NCBI GenBank assembly: GCA_022821985.1
Contig: JAJECP010000022.1
Span: 1-64,000, forward strand
Source of the DNA: Acidimicrobiia bacterium
Lineage (GTDB): Bacteria > Actinomycetota > Acidimicrobiia > Acidimicrobiales > Poriferisodalaceae
DNA: 64,000 bases
Reading direction: 5' to 3'
Shown: positions 17,892 to 26,600 of the stretch, one piece after another
Layout: the number at the start of each line of letters is the position of its first letter
How positions within the stretch are numbered: position 1 is the stretch's first letter
Made by a program: the position numbers and the translations under genes
The notes under the pieces: model-generated
What the model saw: only the letters and a program-made list of their open reading frames with translations
The model's database searches: none
What the model was told of the DNA's origin: nothing

Positions 17892-18476
17892 ATGGACTAT
17901 CCAGCGTCTCTTACCGTCCAACCCTCAGAGCGCGTGGCGAACTGGCGTCCGCTGGTCCACTGGATCATGCTGATCCCGCACTTCGTGATCCTCGCCGTGT
18001 TTCACATAGTGGCTTGGCTGCTCGCGATCGTGACCATGCTCGCGGTCGTCATCACCGGCAAGGTGCCCGCAGGCATCGCGAGCTTCCAAGTGATGTACAT
18101 CCGCTACTACCCCCGTGTGCTGTCGTTCGTGCACATCATCCACGACCAGTACCCGCCGTTTGAATTCCCTTCGTCGGCAGAGGATCCGGGCGGTTCGCCG
18201 GTGGCGGTGCATGTCGAAGTGGAGCCGGGGAACCGCAATCGTCTGGCGGCACTGTTCCGTCCGATCTACGGGTTACCGCAGATCGTTCTCGTCACGGTCT
18301 ACTCGTATCTCGTCGTCGCAGTGGTGACGATCGCCTACTTCATCATCCTGTTCACCGGCCGCTGGCCCGCAGGCATGCGCGATTTCGTGATCGGGTTCTA
18401 CCGGGTCCACGCGCGCTACCTGACCTTCATCTACATGCTGACCGACAAGTACCCGCCCTTCAGCACCGCCGAATAG
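17892..18476 (+). CDS. DUF4389 membrane protein, copy 1
   Basis: This 194-residue integral membrane protein has two related halves. Each half has a long hydrophobic stretch (about residues 23-55 and 125-155), then a (T/A)G(K/R)(V/W)PAG motif and a DQYPPF or DKYPPF motif. This is the layout of DUF4389, a family of unknown function that is common in Actinobacteria. It opens with YPASLTV and WRPLVHW signatures. An equal-length paralog lies 66 bp downstream on the same strand, indicating tandem duplication. No catalytic residues can be recognised. Confidence 0.85.
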   Translation: MDYPASLTVQPSERVANWRPLVHWIMLIPHFVILAVFHIVAWLLAIVTMLAVVITGKVPAGIASFQVMYIRYYPRVLSFVHIIHDQYPPFEFPSSAEDPGGSPVAVHVEVEPGNRNRLAALFRPIYGLPQIVLVTVYSYLVVAVVTIAYFIILFTGRWPAGMRDFVIGFYRVHARYLTFIYMLTDKYPPFSTAE

Positions 18477-18529
18477 GCCCAACCCCCGCCCCTCGCCGGG
18501 CGATGCCCGGACTGATCCGAGCCTCCAAG

Positions 18530-18535
18530 TAGGTT
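18530..18535 (+). promoter_or_regulatory. Probable leaderless -10 box (TAGGTT)
   Basis: TAGGTT ends 7 nt before ATG 18543, with no Shine-Dalgarno sequence in between. It matches the box in front of the neighbouring DUF4389 copy and the one at 15348. Confidence 0.4.
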
Positions 18536-18542
18536 CGGCGGC

Positions 18543-19127
18543 ATGGCTTACCCGGCTTCTGTCACCGTCGAGTCACCGGAGCGGATCGCCAACTGGCGAC
18601 CCTTGGTGCACTGGCTGCTGCTGATCCCGCACCTGATCATCTTCGAGATCCTGCAGCACATCGCGTGGCTGCTGAACCTGTTCGGCTGGATCGCCATCGT
18701 GTTCACCGGCAAGATGCCCAAAGGCTTGGCGGCCTTCCAGTCGATGTACCTGCGCTACAGCATCCGGCTGTACGCCTACTTCGACTTTCTGCACGAGCGC
18801 TACCCGCCGTTCGAGTTCGACATGTCTGCACCCGAGCCCGGAGGCACACCGGTCGCCGTCGACATCGAGCCTCAGCTCACCGACCGCAACCGGCTCACGG
18901 TTGCGTTCCGGCTGATTTTGGTGATTCCGGCCGTGGTGTTCACTGCGATCACCGGTCTCATCACAGCGGTTCTGGTCGTGCTCGGCTTCTTCGCAGTGCT
19001 GTTCACCGGCCGCTGGCCCGACGGAATGCGCGGGTGGGTCGTCTCGTGGTTCGGCGTCAACCTGCGCATGAACACGTACCTGCACCTGCTGACCGACCAG
19101 TACCCGCCGTTCAGCCTCGACGCCTGA
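18543..19127 (+). CDS. DUF4389 membrane protein, copy 2
   Basis: This 194-residue paralog has the same length as the preceding gene and shares YPAS(V/L)TV, WRPLVHW, TGK(M/V)P, GRWPDGMR and DQYPPFS. It has the same duplicated membrane-helix pattern. It differs in the first helix (LIIFEILQHIAWLLNLFGWIA) and in the loop EPQLTDRNRLT. The retained motifs suggest both copies are functional rather than one decaying. Its role is unknown; heteromeric pairing of the two copies is possible. Confidence 0.85.
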   Translation: MAYPASVTVESPERIANWRPLVHWLLLIPHLIIFEILQHIAWLLNLFGWIAIVFTGKMPKGLAAFQSMYLRYSIRLYAYFDFLHERYPPFEFDMSAPEPGGTPVAVDIEPQLTDRNRLTVAFRLILVIPAVVFTAITGLITAVLVVLGFFAVLFTGRWPDGMRGWVVSWFGVNLRMNTYLHLLTDQYPPFSLDA

Positions 19128-19207
19128 TCCGTCAGACCGGCGGCGGACCGGGGCGGCGCCGAACTCGGGCCCTCCTGCACGTCGGGCGGCCGGCGCCACC
19201 GCAGGGC

Positions 19208-19249
19208 TACCGTGCGGGCGATGAGCGAGGCCCGAGGTGAGTGACTGCC
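19208..19249 (+). promoter_or_regulatory. Leader of the ThDP-enzyme gene: -10-like box, 7-codon ORF and Shine-Dalgarno
   Basis: TACCGT (19208-19213) fits TANNNT and lies 7 nt before an ATG at 19221 that opens a seven-codon frame (MSEARGE, stop at 19242-19244). GAGGTGA (19234-19240) inside it is a strong Shine-Dalgarno 9 nt before ATG 19250, which decides the start of the downstream gene. Whether the mini-ORF is translated is unknown; it lacks the branched-chain codons of classical attenuator peptides. Confidence 0.35.
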
Positions 19250-20923
19250 ATGAGTGAAATGACCGGGGGCGAGGCCGTCGCGGCGACGCTGGCGCGCCTG
19301 GGCGTGCGGCACGTGTTCGGGATCGTCAGCGTCCACAACCTGCCGATGTATGAGGCGCTGTCGGTGCGCGACGACATCGAGGTCGTCAAGGTCCGCCACG
19401 AGCAAGCAGCGGCTCATGCCGCCGACGCCTACTACCGCGCTACCGGCGAGATGGGTGTGCTGCTCACCTCCACCGGCCCCGGCGCCGCCAATGCTGTGCC
19501 GGGTCTCTACGAGGCGTCGTTCACCAGCTCGGCCGTGCTGATGGTGACGGGCCAGACCGAGTCACGGTTTTACGGCAAGGGGAAGGGCTTCCTGCACGAG
19601 AACGATCAGCAGGTCGACATGCTGCGCTCGGTGTGCCGCAGCGTGGCCTCCGTTCGGCATCCCAGCGAGATCTCTGCCGACATCGCCCGCGTGGCCGACG
19701 ACATCCGCACCGGTCGCCCGCAGCCGGGCGCCGTGGAGATCCCGATCGACTTCCAGTACGCCAAGGTCGGCGATGGGCCGATCTCGGGATCTCCCGAGGT
19801 GTCACGTCTGCGGCCTGACGCTGCGCTGCTCGACGATGCGGCCGAGCGATTGGCTGCGGCGCAGCGACCTCTCATCTGGGCGGGCGGTGGCGTCGTCAGC
19901 GCCGACGCCTCGGCCGAGCTCACTGCGCTGGCCGAGCGGCTCGGTGCGCCGGTGGTCACCACCATCGAGGGCCGCAGTGCCCTGAGCGAACTGCACCCGC
20001 TGTCGCTGGGCTTCCGTTCGGACCGCCCCCAGATGGCCGACGTTTTCGCCGAGGCTGATCTGCTGCTGGCCGTGGGCACCCGCTTCCAGAACTACGCAAC
20101 CCGGGTGTGGGCGCTGCGCTTGCCCGACGAGCTGATCCACCTCGACGCTGACCCTGGCGTGATCGGTCTCAACTACTCGGCGTCGCTGGCCGTCGTGGGG
20201 GACGCGAAGCTCAGCCTGGCCGGGCTGCTCGAACGGCTGGGCGACGGCGCGCCCACCATCGACGACGGCTACGTCGAGCGGGCCCGCAAGCATCGCTCGT
20301 CCGACATGGAGGCGATGCGCGACGAGATCGGGACGGACCACGCGGCGATCTGCGACGCGATCCGCCGGATGCTTCCCGATGAGGCCCGCATCGTCCGTGA
20401 CACCACTGTGCCCGGCTACATGTGGGGCAACCGGCTGCTGCCGATCGTGGCGCCGCGCACGTCGATTCGGGCCGCCAATGCCGCCATCGGCCCCGGTGTG
20501 CCGATGGCCGTCGGTGCGGCGCTCGCCACCGGCCAGCCGACCGTCGTGATCCAGGGCGACGGCGGGCTGATGCTGTCGGTGGGGGAGATCTCGACGCTCG
20601 CCGAGCACGGCCTGCCCGTGATCGTGTGCGTCTTCAACGACGGCGGCTACGGCGTGCTGCGCATCATCCAGGACGCCCTGTGGGACGAGCACCACGGCAC
20701 CGAGATCGGCGGCATCGACTTCGTCGCTGTGGCCGAGGCCATGAGCGTGCCCGCCCAGCGGGTCGCCAGCGTCGCCGAGTTCGAAGAGGCGTTCAGCGAC
20801 GCCGTCACGCGTGCCGCTGGCGAAGCTGGCCCAGTCGGGCCGTCGCTGATCGACATCGACCTGACCGCGCTCATCCCGATCACGTTCCCGCTCCCCGCGC
20901 ACCAGCGTCGCCGCGACGACTGA
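19250..20923 (+). CDS. Thiamine pyrophosphate-dependent enzyme (acetolactate synthase-like)
   Basis: This ~557-residue ThDP enzyme has the usual three domains. The N-terminal PYR domain carries the catalytic glutamate E51 in HEQAAAHAADAY and the STGPGAAN loop. A central Rossmann-like domain (PLIWAGGG) follows. The C-terminal PP domain has the ThDP/Mg2+ motif GDGGLML ... FNDGGYGV. It resembles IlvB, benzoylformate decarboxylase and related catabolic lyases. No small regulatory IlvN-like subunit lies nearby, which argues against a biosynthetic acetolactate synthase. ATG 19250 is chosen because of its Shine-Dalgarno; an in-frame GTG at 19241 also exists. It converges with the minus-strand flavin enzyme 18 bp downstream. 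Confidence 0.87.
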   Translation: MSEMTGGEAVAATLARLGVRHVFGIVSVHNLPMYEALSVRDDIEVVKVRHEQAAAHAADAYYRATGEMGVLLTSTGPGAANAVPGLYEASFTSSAVLMVTGQTESRFYGKGKGFLHENDQQVDMLRSVCRSVASVRHPSEISADIARVADDIRTGRPQPGAVEIPIDFQYAKVGDGPISGSPEVSRLRPDAALLDDAAERLAAAQRPLIWAGGGVVSADASAELTALAERLGAPVVTTIEGRSALSELHPLSLGFRSDRPQMADVFAEADLLLAVGTRFQNYATRVWALRLPDELIHLDADPGVIGLNYSASLAVVGDAKLSLAGLLERLGDGAPTIDDGYVERARKHRSSDMEAMRDEIGTDHAAICDAIRRMLPDEARIVRDTTVPGYMWGNRLLPIVAPRTSIRAANAAIGPGVPMAVGAALATGQPTVVIQGDGGLMLSVGEISTLAEHGLPVIVCVFNDGGYGVLRIIQDALWDEHHGTEIGGIDFVAVAEAMSVPAQRVASVAEFEEAFSDAVTRAAGEAGPVGPSLIDIDLTALIPITFPLPAHQRRRDD

Positions 20924-20941
20924 GCGCTGCTGGCCGACGTT

Positions 20942-22177
20942 CTACAGGCCGGAGGTGTCGGCGTCGGGGTCGAAGAAGGTGCGGCCGGCCAATTCCATCA
21001 CCGGCATCGCGACCATGAAGTGAGCCGAGGCCGTCTGGGCGTCGCGCAGGTGACGCTGCAATGGCGATGCTTCGAACACCGCCGTGCCGCCGACGGCCGA
21101 GTTCATCGAGCTGATCACTCGCAGGCTGGTCTGCATTGCATGGGTGGTTGCTGTGCGCAGGTCACGGCGCAGCTCCAGGTCGGGCAAGCCGTGCTGTGCG
21201 CGCTCCCAAGCGGCATCGATCGTCGCGTACAGCAGCGTGCGGGCCGCCCGCACCTCAGCGTCTGCCACCGCCACGGCCGAGTGCAGTGCCGGCCGCTGAC
21301 CCAGGGTGCGACGCGACCCTTGGGGCACTTTCGACTTGGCGATGTCGATCACTTCGTCCACGCTCGCCCGGGCCATCCCCAGCGCGATCGCGCCGATGGG
21401 CAGCGCCAGCAGGCCGAACAGCGGCATTCGGTACAGCGGCTCGGCGGCGTACGACGATTTCAGGATGGAGCGCTCGTAGGCGATGCGCGATGCAGGCAGC
21501 CAGACGTCATGAGCCTCGAATGTGCTCGATCCCGAGCCGCGCAGCCCGCTGGTGTACCAGTCGTCGTGCAGCTCGATGTCGTCGGGCCGGAAGAACGCCC
21601 GGCCGAGCGCCGGCTGGGGGCCGTCGCCGTTGCCCTCGCCGCCGTGCCCGGCGGCAACGCTGCTGGCATCGCTTCCGTCAACGTCGTTGCTTCGCCGGGT
21701 GCCTTCGCCGCTGTCGATGTGCACGCCTGCGGAGATCCACTTCGCGTTGTGCGATCCCGAGGCCCACGCCCAGCGGCCGTTCACGATGTAGCCATCGGCG
21801 CCGTCGGGCCCGGGTGCAGCGGTGGCTGTCCCCGAGTGCGCGAAGACGCCGGCCGTGATGACATCGGGGTTCTCCAGCAACTCTGCGAGCTGGGCCGGCT
21901 CGAGCGCGGCGAACATGATCTGCGAGGTTGCGCCGATGAACGTGCACCACGCTGCCGAGGCGTTGCCCCTGGCGAGCACTTCGCCGATCTCAGCGACCAC
22001 CGCCGGTGGAAGCCCCAACCCGCCCAGTTCGGGCGGCACCAGCGTCCGGTAGAAGCCGTCGGCCGCCAGCGCCTCGGCCAGATCCTGCGGCAGCTGCCGC
22101 AACGAGTCGATCTCGACGCTGCGCTCCCGCAGCGTCGGAATCCACTCCGCCGCCAGCACCAGCATCTTGTCGCTCAT
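20942..22177 (-). CDS. Acyl-CoA dehydrogenase-fold flavoprotein (flavin-dependent monooxygenase-like)
   Basis: About 411 residues with the acyl-CoA dehydrogenase fold: an N-terminal helical domain (LAEALAADGFYRTLVPPELGGLG), a mid beta domain (GADGYIVNGRWAWASGSHNAKW) and a C-terminal helical bundle. The GGLG / ASAAWC / WASG pattern is closer to the HsaA/HpaB-like group D monooxygenases than to true fatty acyl-CoA dehydrogenases, so the substrate may be aromatic or steroid-like. Its ATG (22177) overlaps the stop of the upstream Ldh-family gene in an ATGA motif, showing translational coupling. No flavin reductase partner is in the window. Confidence 0.82.
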   Translation of the reverse strand: MSDKMLVLAAEWIPTLRERSVEIDSLRQLPQDLAEALAADGFYRTLVPPELGGLGLPPAVVAEIGEVLARGNASAAWCTFIGATSQIMFAALEPAQLAELLENPDVITAGVFAHSGTATAAPGPDGADGYIVNGRWAWASGSHNAKWISAGVHIDSGEGTRRSNDVDGSDASSVAAGHGGEGNGDGPQPALGRAFFRPDDIELHDDWYTSGLRGSGSSTFEAHDVWLPASRIAYERSILKSSYAAEPLYRMPLFGLLALPIGAIALGMARASVDEVIDIAKSKVPQGSRRTLGQRPALHSAVAVADAEVRAARTLLYATIDAAWERAQHGLPDLELRRDLRTATTHAMQTSLRVISSMNSAVGGTAVFEASPLQRHLRDAQTASAHFMVAMPVMELAGRTFFDPDADTSGL

Positions 22178-23304
22178 ATCGACGTCACCGGCTCGCACTC
22201 GAACGGCACGCCCAGCTCATCGCCGACGCGGCCAAGCGATCTGACGACCGACGCGGGGTAGCTGACGGTGCCAGCCGCAGTCCGCCGGTCCATCTCGAGT
22301 TGTTCGAGCTCGCCCGGCAGGTACACGGTCTGGCCCGGCAGCGCATCCTCTTCTCCGGCAGCGCGGATCTGGGCGACCATGTCCTCGATGTCGTCGTAGT
22401 AGCCCTCACGGTCGCGGAACACTCCCGGATCCATCAGCAGGAAGAACTGCCCCCGCCGCCCCACGGCCACATCGCCGGTGTGGGCAGAGCCGCCCAGGAT
22501 CCCTGCGGCGATGTTCGAGGCGGTGATCATGCCGATGCCCTTGTACCCGCCGATGGCCGGCACGATGCCGCGCATCGCCACGTCGGGATCGACCGTGGGG
22601 TTGCCGTCGCGGTCCAGGAATCCCCATTCCACCGGGATCTCCGAGCCCTCGGAACGGGCCCGCAGCACCTTGCCGAGCGCGACGGGCGTGATGGCCATGT
22701 CGAGCACGATCGGCGGCTGGGCGCGGCGAGGGAACGTCCACACGATCGGGTTGTTGCCGAACAGCTTCCGGCGGCTGCCGAACGGCGCAAGATTCGGCAC
22801 CGACGTGGTGGTGCCGTAGCAGACAAAGCCGGCTTCTGCGGCCTGGTACGGGTAGTTCGCGCCGCAGCCCCAGTCGTTGGAATTGCGGATCACGCCAACC
22901 ACCAGCCCGCTCTCGCGGGCGGCCTCAGTGAGCTGCTCCATGAACCGGGTGATCACGAGCTGGCCGAGACCGTGATGCCCGTCGGCGACCAACACTGACG
23001 GTGTCCGGGTGACGATCTCGCACTGTGCAGTCGGATCGGCGGTGCCGTCGCGGAACCAGTTGACATACCAGCTCACCCGCTGGAAGCCGTGCGTGTCGAC
23101 ACCGCGCCGGTCCGACCAGAGCTGGTTGTCGACGACGGTCGCCGCGTCGTCGGCAGCCATGCCGGCCGCTACGTACGCCGCAATGCCCCATGGCCGAAGC
23201 TCGTCCAGGCGAAACGACTCCGGCGCGCTGTCGTCGCCGTCTGCGGGCCGGTCGTCGGGAATTCCCCGAGGCAGCGTCCCGCCGCGTCCGCTTTGCTCGC
23301 TCAT
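22174..23304 (-). CDS. Ldh family (malate/L-lactate dehydrogenase type 2) oxidoreductase
   Basis: This 376-residue NAD(P)-dependent oxidoreductase belongs to the Ldh_2 family (malate, L-lactate, ureidoglycolate or Delta1-piperideine-2-carboxylate dehydrogenases). Family signatures are readable: DNQLWSDRRGVDTHGFQR (family SD.RG..SHG motif), ADGHHGLGQ, RNSNDWGCGANYPY, the nucleotide-binding FG(N)NPI and GYKGIGM. An acidic N-terminal extension of about 30 residues (DDRPADGDDSAPES) precedes the fold. It shares a 4-nt overlap with the downstream flavoprotein gene, so the two enzymes probably act in one catabolic route. The substrate is not predictable. Confidence 0.88.
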   Translation of the reverse strand: MSEQSGRGGTLPRGIPDDRPADGDDSAPESFRLDELRPWGIAAYVAAGMAADDAATVVDNQLWSDRRGVDTHGFQRVSWYVNWFRDGTADPTAQCEIVTRTPSVLVADGHHGLGQLVITRFMEQLTEAARESGLVVGVIRNSNDWGCGANYPYQAAEAGFVCYGTTTSVPNLAPFGSRRKLFGNNPIVWTFPRRAQPPIVLDMAITPVALGKVLRARSEGSEIPVEWGFLDRDGNPTVDPDVAMRGIVPAIGGYKGIGMITASNIAAGILGGSAHTGDVAVGRRGQFFLLMDPGVFRDREGYYDDIEDMVAQIRAAGEEDALPGQTVYLPGELEQLEMDRRTAAGTVSYPASVVRSLGRVGDELGVPFECEPVTSI

Positions 23305-23401
23305 GTCGGCATCCTTTGCTCAATCTGAAGTGACCTGCCCCGTGCAGCGCCGCGCAACCTGTGTCGACAGGTCTGCCAGCATGCGCCCGATGCAGTTCCG
23401 G

Positions 23402-23698
23402 TTAGTCCGTCAGCGACTCTCCGACGGCCTTGGCCGCTGCCGTCAGGGCCTCGACTATTCGCCTGCCGAGTCGCCGGAAGCCCAACTCGGCGGCAAGTTC
23501 CGAGATCAGGTCGGCTTGGGTACGAAGCAGCGTGTCCCGCTTGATCCAACGGGCAAGGGCCACCAGTTCGACGTGCGTGTAGTCGCCGATGTTCCGCTTT
23601 CCCGGAGAGCCGACACGGGGGACGTTCGGCCTGGCACCGCGAGATGCGGGCGAGGTGACAGGCCGTACTGCCGACGAACTCGCCGATCGCTGTGGCTT
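23402..23698 (-). pseudogene. Conserved C-terminal (DUF3320-like) segment of the helicase gene, beyond an in-frame TGA
   Basis: Immediately after the TGA at 23699-23701 the same frame stays open for 98 codons to a TAA at 23402-23404. A Pro/Ser/Arg-rich linker is followed by NIGDYTHVELVALARWI, DTLLRTQADLISELAAELGF and RRIVEALTAA. This matches the expected C-terminal tail (DUF3320-like) of DUF4011-type helicases. The segment has no start codon or Shine-Dalgarno of its own. It is therefore either a tail lost to a recent nonsense mutation, a base-call error, or a readthrough extension. The lack of further stops or frameshifts argues that any mutation is very recent. Confidence 0.75.
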
Positions 23699-26600
23699 TC
23701 ACGGAGCGTCCGCAGCAGAAACCGCCTTGCGCCAAGCTTCTTCTGCCTTGTCAAGTTCGGTTTCGGAGTCGTTGAACCATGAGGTCGACCAGATGCGGTG
23801 AACGCTCCAGCCCTTGTCTTCAAGCACCTGTTGGCGGATGCGGTCTCGATCTCTGGCCGTCGCGCCGGAGTGGTAGCTGGCACCGTCGGCCTCAAGAAGG
23901 AGCACCATCAGGCCCGGCTTGTCGGGATGGGCGCATGCGAAGTCGACCCGGTAGCCGGCGACGGCGAATTGCGGCGTGGCGGGAATGCCGCGACGTTGCA
24001 GGCCGCGCTGTACCGAGAGTTCGAAAGGGTTGAGCGGTACGTCATGTGCGGCCGATCCGAGCACCTCGCATCGGGAATGGGCGTACTCCAGATACTGACG
24101 CAAGAGCTCTACACCCCGCGCTGACAAACGATCAGGCGCCATGTCGCGATGACTGAACGAGGAGACGAGCGCTAAACGGGAGCGGGCCCTGGTCACGGCA
24201 ACGTTGAGACGCCGCTCGCCGCCTTCCTGGTTCAACGGACCGAACCGGTAGAGCAGCCGCCCGTTGGCGTCCTTGTGGTAGCCGACGCTCAGCACGATGG
24301 CGTCCCGTTCATCGCCCTGAACCCGCTCGATGTTCTTCACGAAGAAGCGCTCCTCATTGGCTTCGGAGAAGAAGGCGTCCAAGGACTGATCTTCGAGGTC
24401 TCGCATGAGCCGGCTGAGTTCGCCTTCTATGGCGTCGGCGTGGGCTTGGCCGAACGCGATCACGCCGAGCGTCTCGTGCGGCGAGGTGCGTGCGTGTTCC
24501 AGCACGCGCTCTGCCACATAGCGGGCTTCGTCGGGATTGGAACGCGTGCCGTTCGCTGCGGCAAGCGCGCGGAACTCGACCTCATGGTGCGTCACTGGCG
24601 GCGCTGCGTCTGTGCCGGGGAACGTGGTCAGCGAACCGCTGTAGATGTGCTTGTTCGAGAAGGCGATGAGACGGTCGTCGCGGCTGCGGTAGTGCCACGT
24701 CAGCATGGCGTCGCGAAGGAAGACGTCCGCGAGATCGAGCAGAGACTCCACGTCCCCCGTCGAGAAATCGGTGTCGTCTTCGACGCCTTCATGTTCGTAA
24801 GACTCTCGTCCGAAGAACGTCGTGGGCGGCAGCTGACGGCTGTCGCCGGCGATGACGGCTTGACGGGCGCGCGCAAGGCTGCTGATGGCCTCAGCCGGCG
24901 GGATCTGCGACGCCTCGTCGAAGATGACCACATCGAAGAGGCTCGACTGCATCGGGATCATCTCGGCGACGAGCACCGGCGACATCGTCCAGCACGGGCG
25001 CAGCGCGGTCAGGACATGCGGGGCGTCAGCAAGCAGACGGCGGATGCTGCGATGACGGCGCCGCTTCGCAGCTTCCTTGCGGAGGATGTCAGCCTCGCTC
25101 GGGTGTGCGTCCATGGCAGCGACGACGTTCTGTGCGACCTCGCGTCGGAGGCGCATCGGATTGGCAGCGAGATGATCCCGATCGAACTCGGCGAATTCGC
25201 TCAGCAAGCGGGTTGCGCGGTTGCTGTCGAAGTTCGAGATTCGAGGATCGGCGAACTGGATGTCCTCGAGGACTTGGCTCAGCCAAGCGCGCTCGACCGC
25301 CTCCGCGGCCTTGCTCGGGGAACACTCATCGTCAAGCGAGGCGAGAACGTCTGTGACGCCGAACGCGTGCAAGTCTGATTCGAGTTCACGCAGCCGAGGC
25401 AGGCGCTGTGCAGCGTGCGCGTCTGTGGCGAGCGTGCCGATGTCGGCCGACAGCTCTGCCCACGACCGAGCTTCGGCAGCGGTTCGGTCGATCAACCCGG
25501 TCTCCGCGAGCTGGACCAGCGCCGACAACGCCTCGGCCGCCGCTGTGCGCGCAGCGTCGAGATCGACGGGTGGTCGGGGCAGGCCATCGGCGCCGAACTC
25601 GGACCACGTCGACCGCTGGTGCAGTGCCTGTTCCACAATCTCGGCTGCCTCGTCTGTCCCCAGGCGCTTGCTGTCGCCGTCGAGCAGCGTGGCCTCGACA
25701 GTCTTGCGGCACTGCCGCAGCTTGCGCGAGAACGCCTGGGTGAGCTTCCACGATCCGCGGGCCCGTGCGAATTGGGCGTTCAGCGCAGCCAGATCGAGGC
25801 GATACACGTCGGGGCTGCAGCGTTCGAGCAGCGACCGAATCTCGCCGAAGAGACTCAGGACGTCGGCCCGATCGGATGCTTCTCCCGACACGGCTATCCC
25901 GACGCTCTCGAGACAGGAGCGGATTTCGCGGTCGGCAGTGGGGAGCAGAGTGTGTGCGGCGCGGCGCAGCGTTTCGAGCGCTGTCTGGGCTTCGGATGGC
26001 GATGTGATTGTGCTGTTGTGCCAGCGCGGGTGCTGTTTGGGAAACAAAGGGCCGCCGAGTTCTACCCACTCGGTGATTCGATTCTCCAGCGTGTGCCAGT
26101 CGTCGCGATCGATTCGCCGAGCGGCGTCGCCCCCTAGGCGCTGCTCTGAGCGGGCCGGTGGATCATGCGCCAGCAGCCGTTCATAGATCTCCCGCACGCT
26201 GAGGCCCCACGGCTCGCGGGCTTCGTGGAGCGCCGCCGACATCGCGAGCAACTCGCCCCTTCGGGCTGCCAACTGGCCATGCAAGTCGGCATAGTCCTGA
26301 GCGGGGATTCTGCTGACGTTGTCGAGCGATGCTGCCAAGTTGGATGCGAAGTCGCGGCGAGACGTGACACCGCCGTGCAAGTCCATAATCAAGTCGCCCA
26401 GTGCGGCCTGGTTCAGCCGCTTGGTGACCGCCTCGATGGCGGCTCGCTTCTCGGCGACGAAGAGCACTCGCTTGCCGCGCGCGGCGAGCGCAGCGATGAG
26501 GTTGGAGATGGTCTGTGACTTGCCGGTCCCGGGCGGTCCTTGGATGACCAGCGACTCGCCGCCGAGCACCTGATTGATGGCTCGATGCTGACTGGAGTCG

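Noticed and set aside
23699..23701. Selenocysteine at the helicase TGA
   Set aside because: The TGA falls in a linker after AVSAADAP, not at a catalytic Cys position, and no selenocysteine-insertion hairpin is evident just downstream.
23301..23735. Separate 144-codon minus-strand gene after the helicase
   Set aside because: Its translation is Arg/Cys-rich and non-homologous, while another frame through the same bases encodes the conserved helicase tail.
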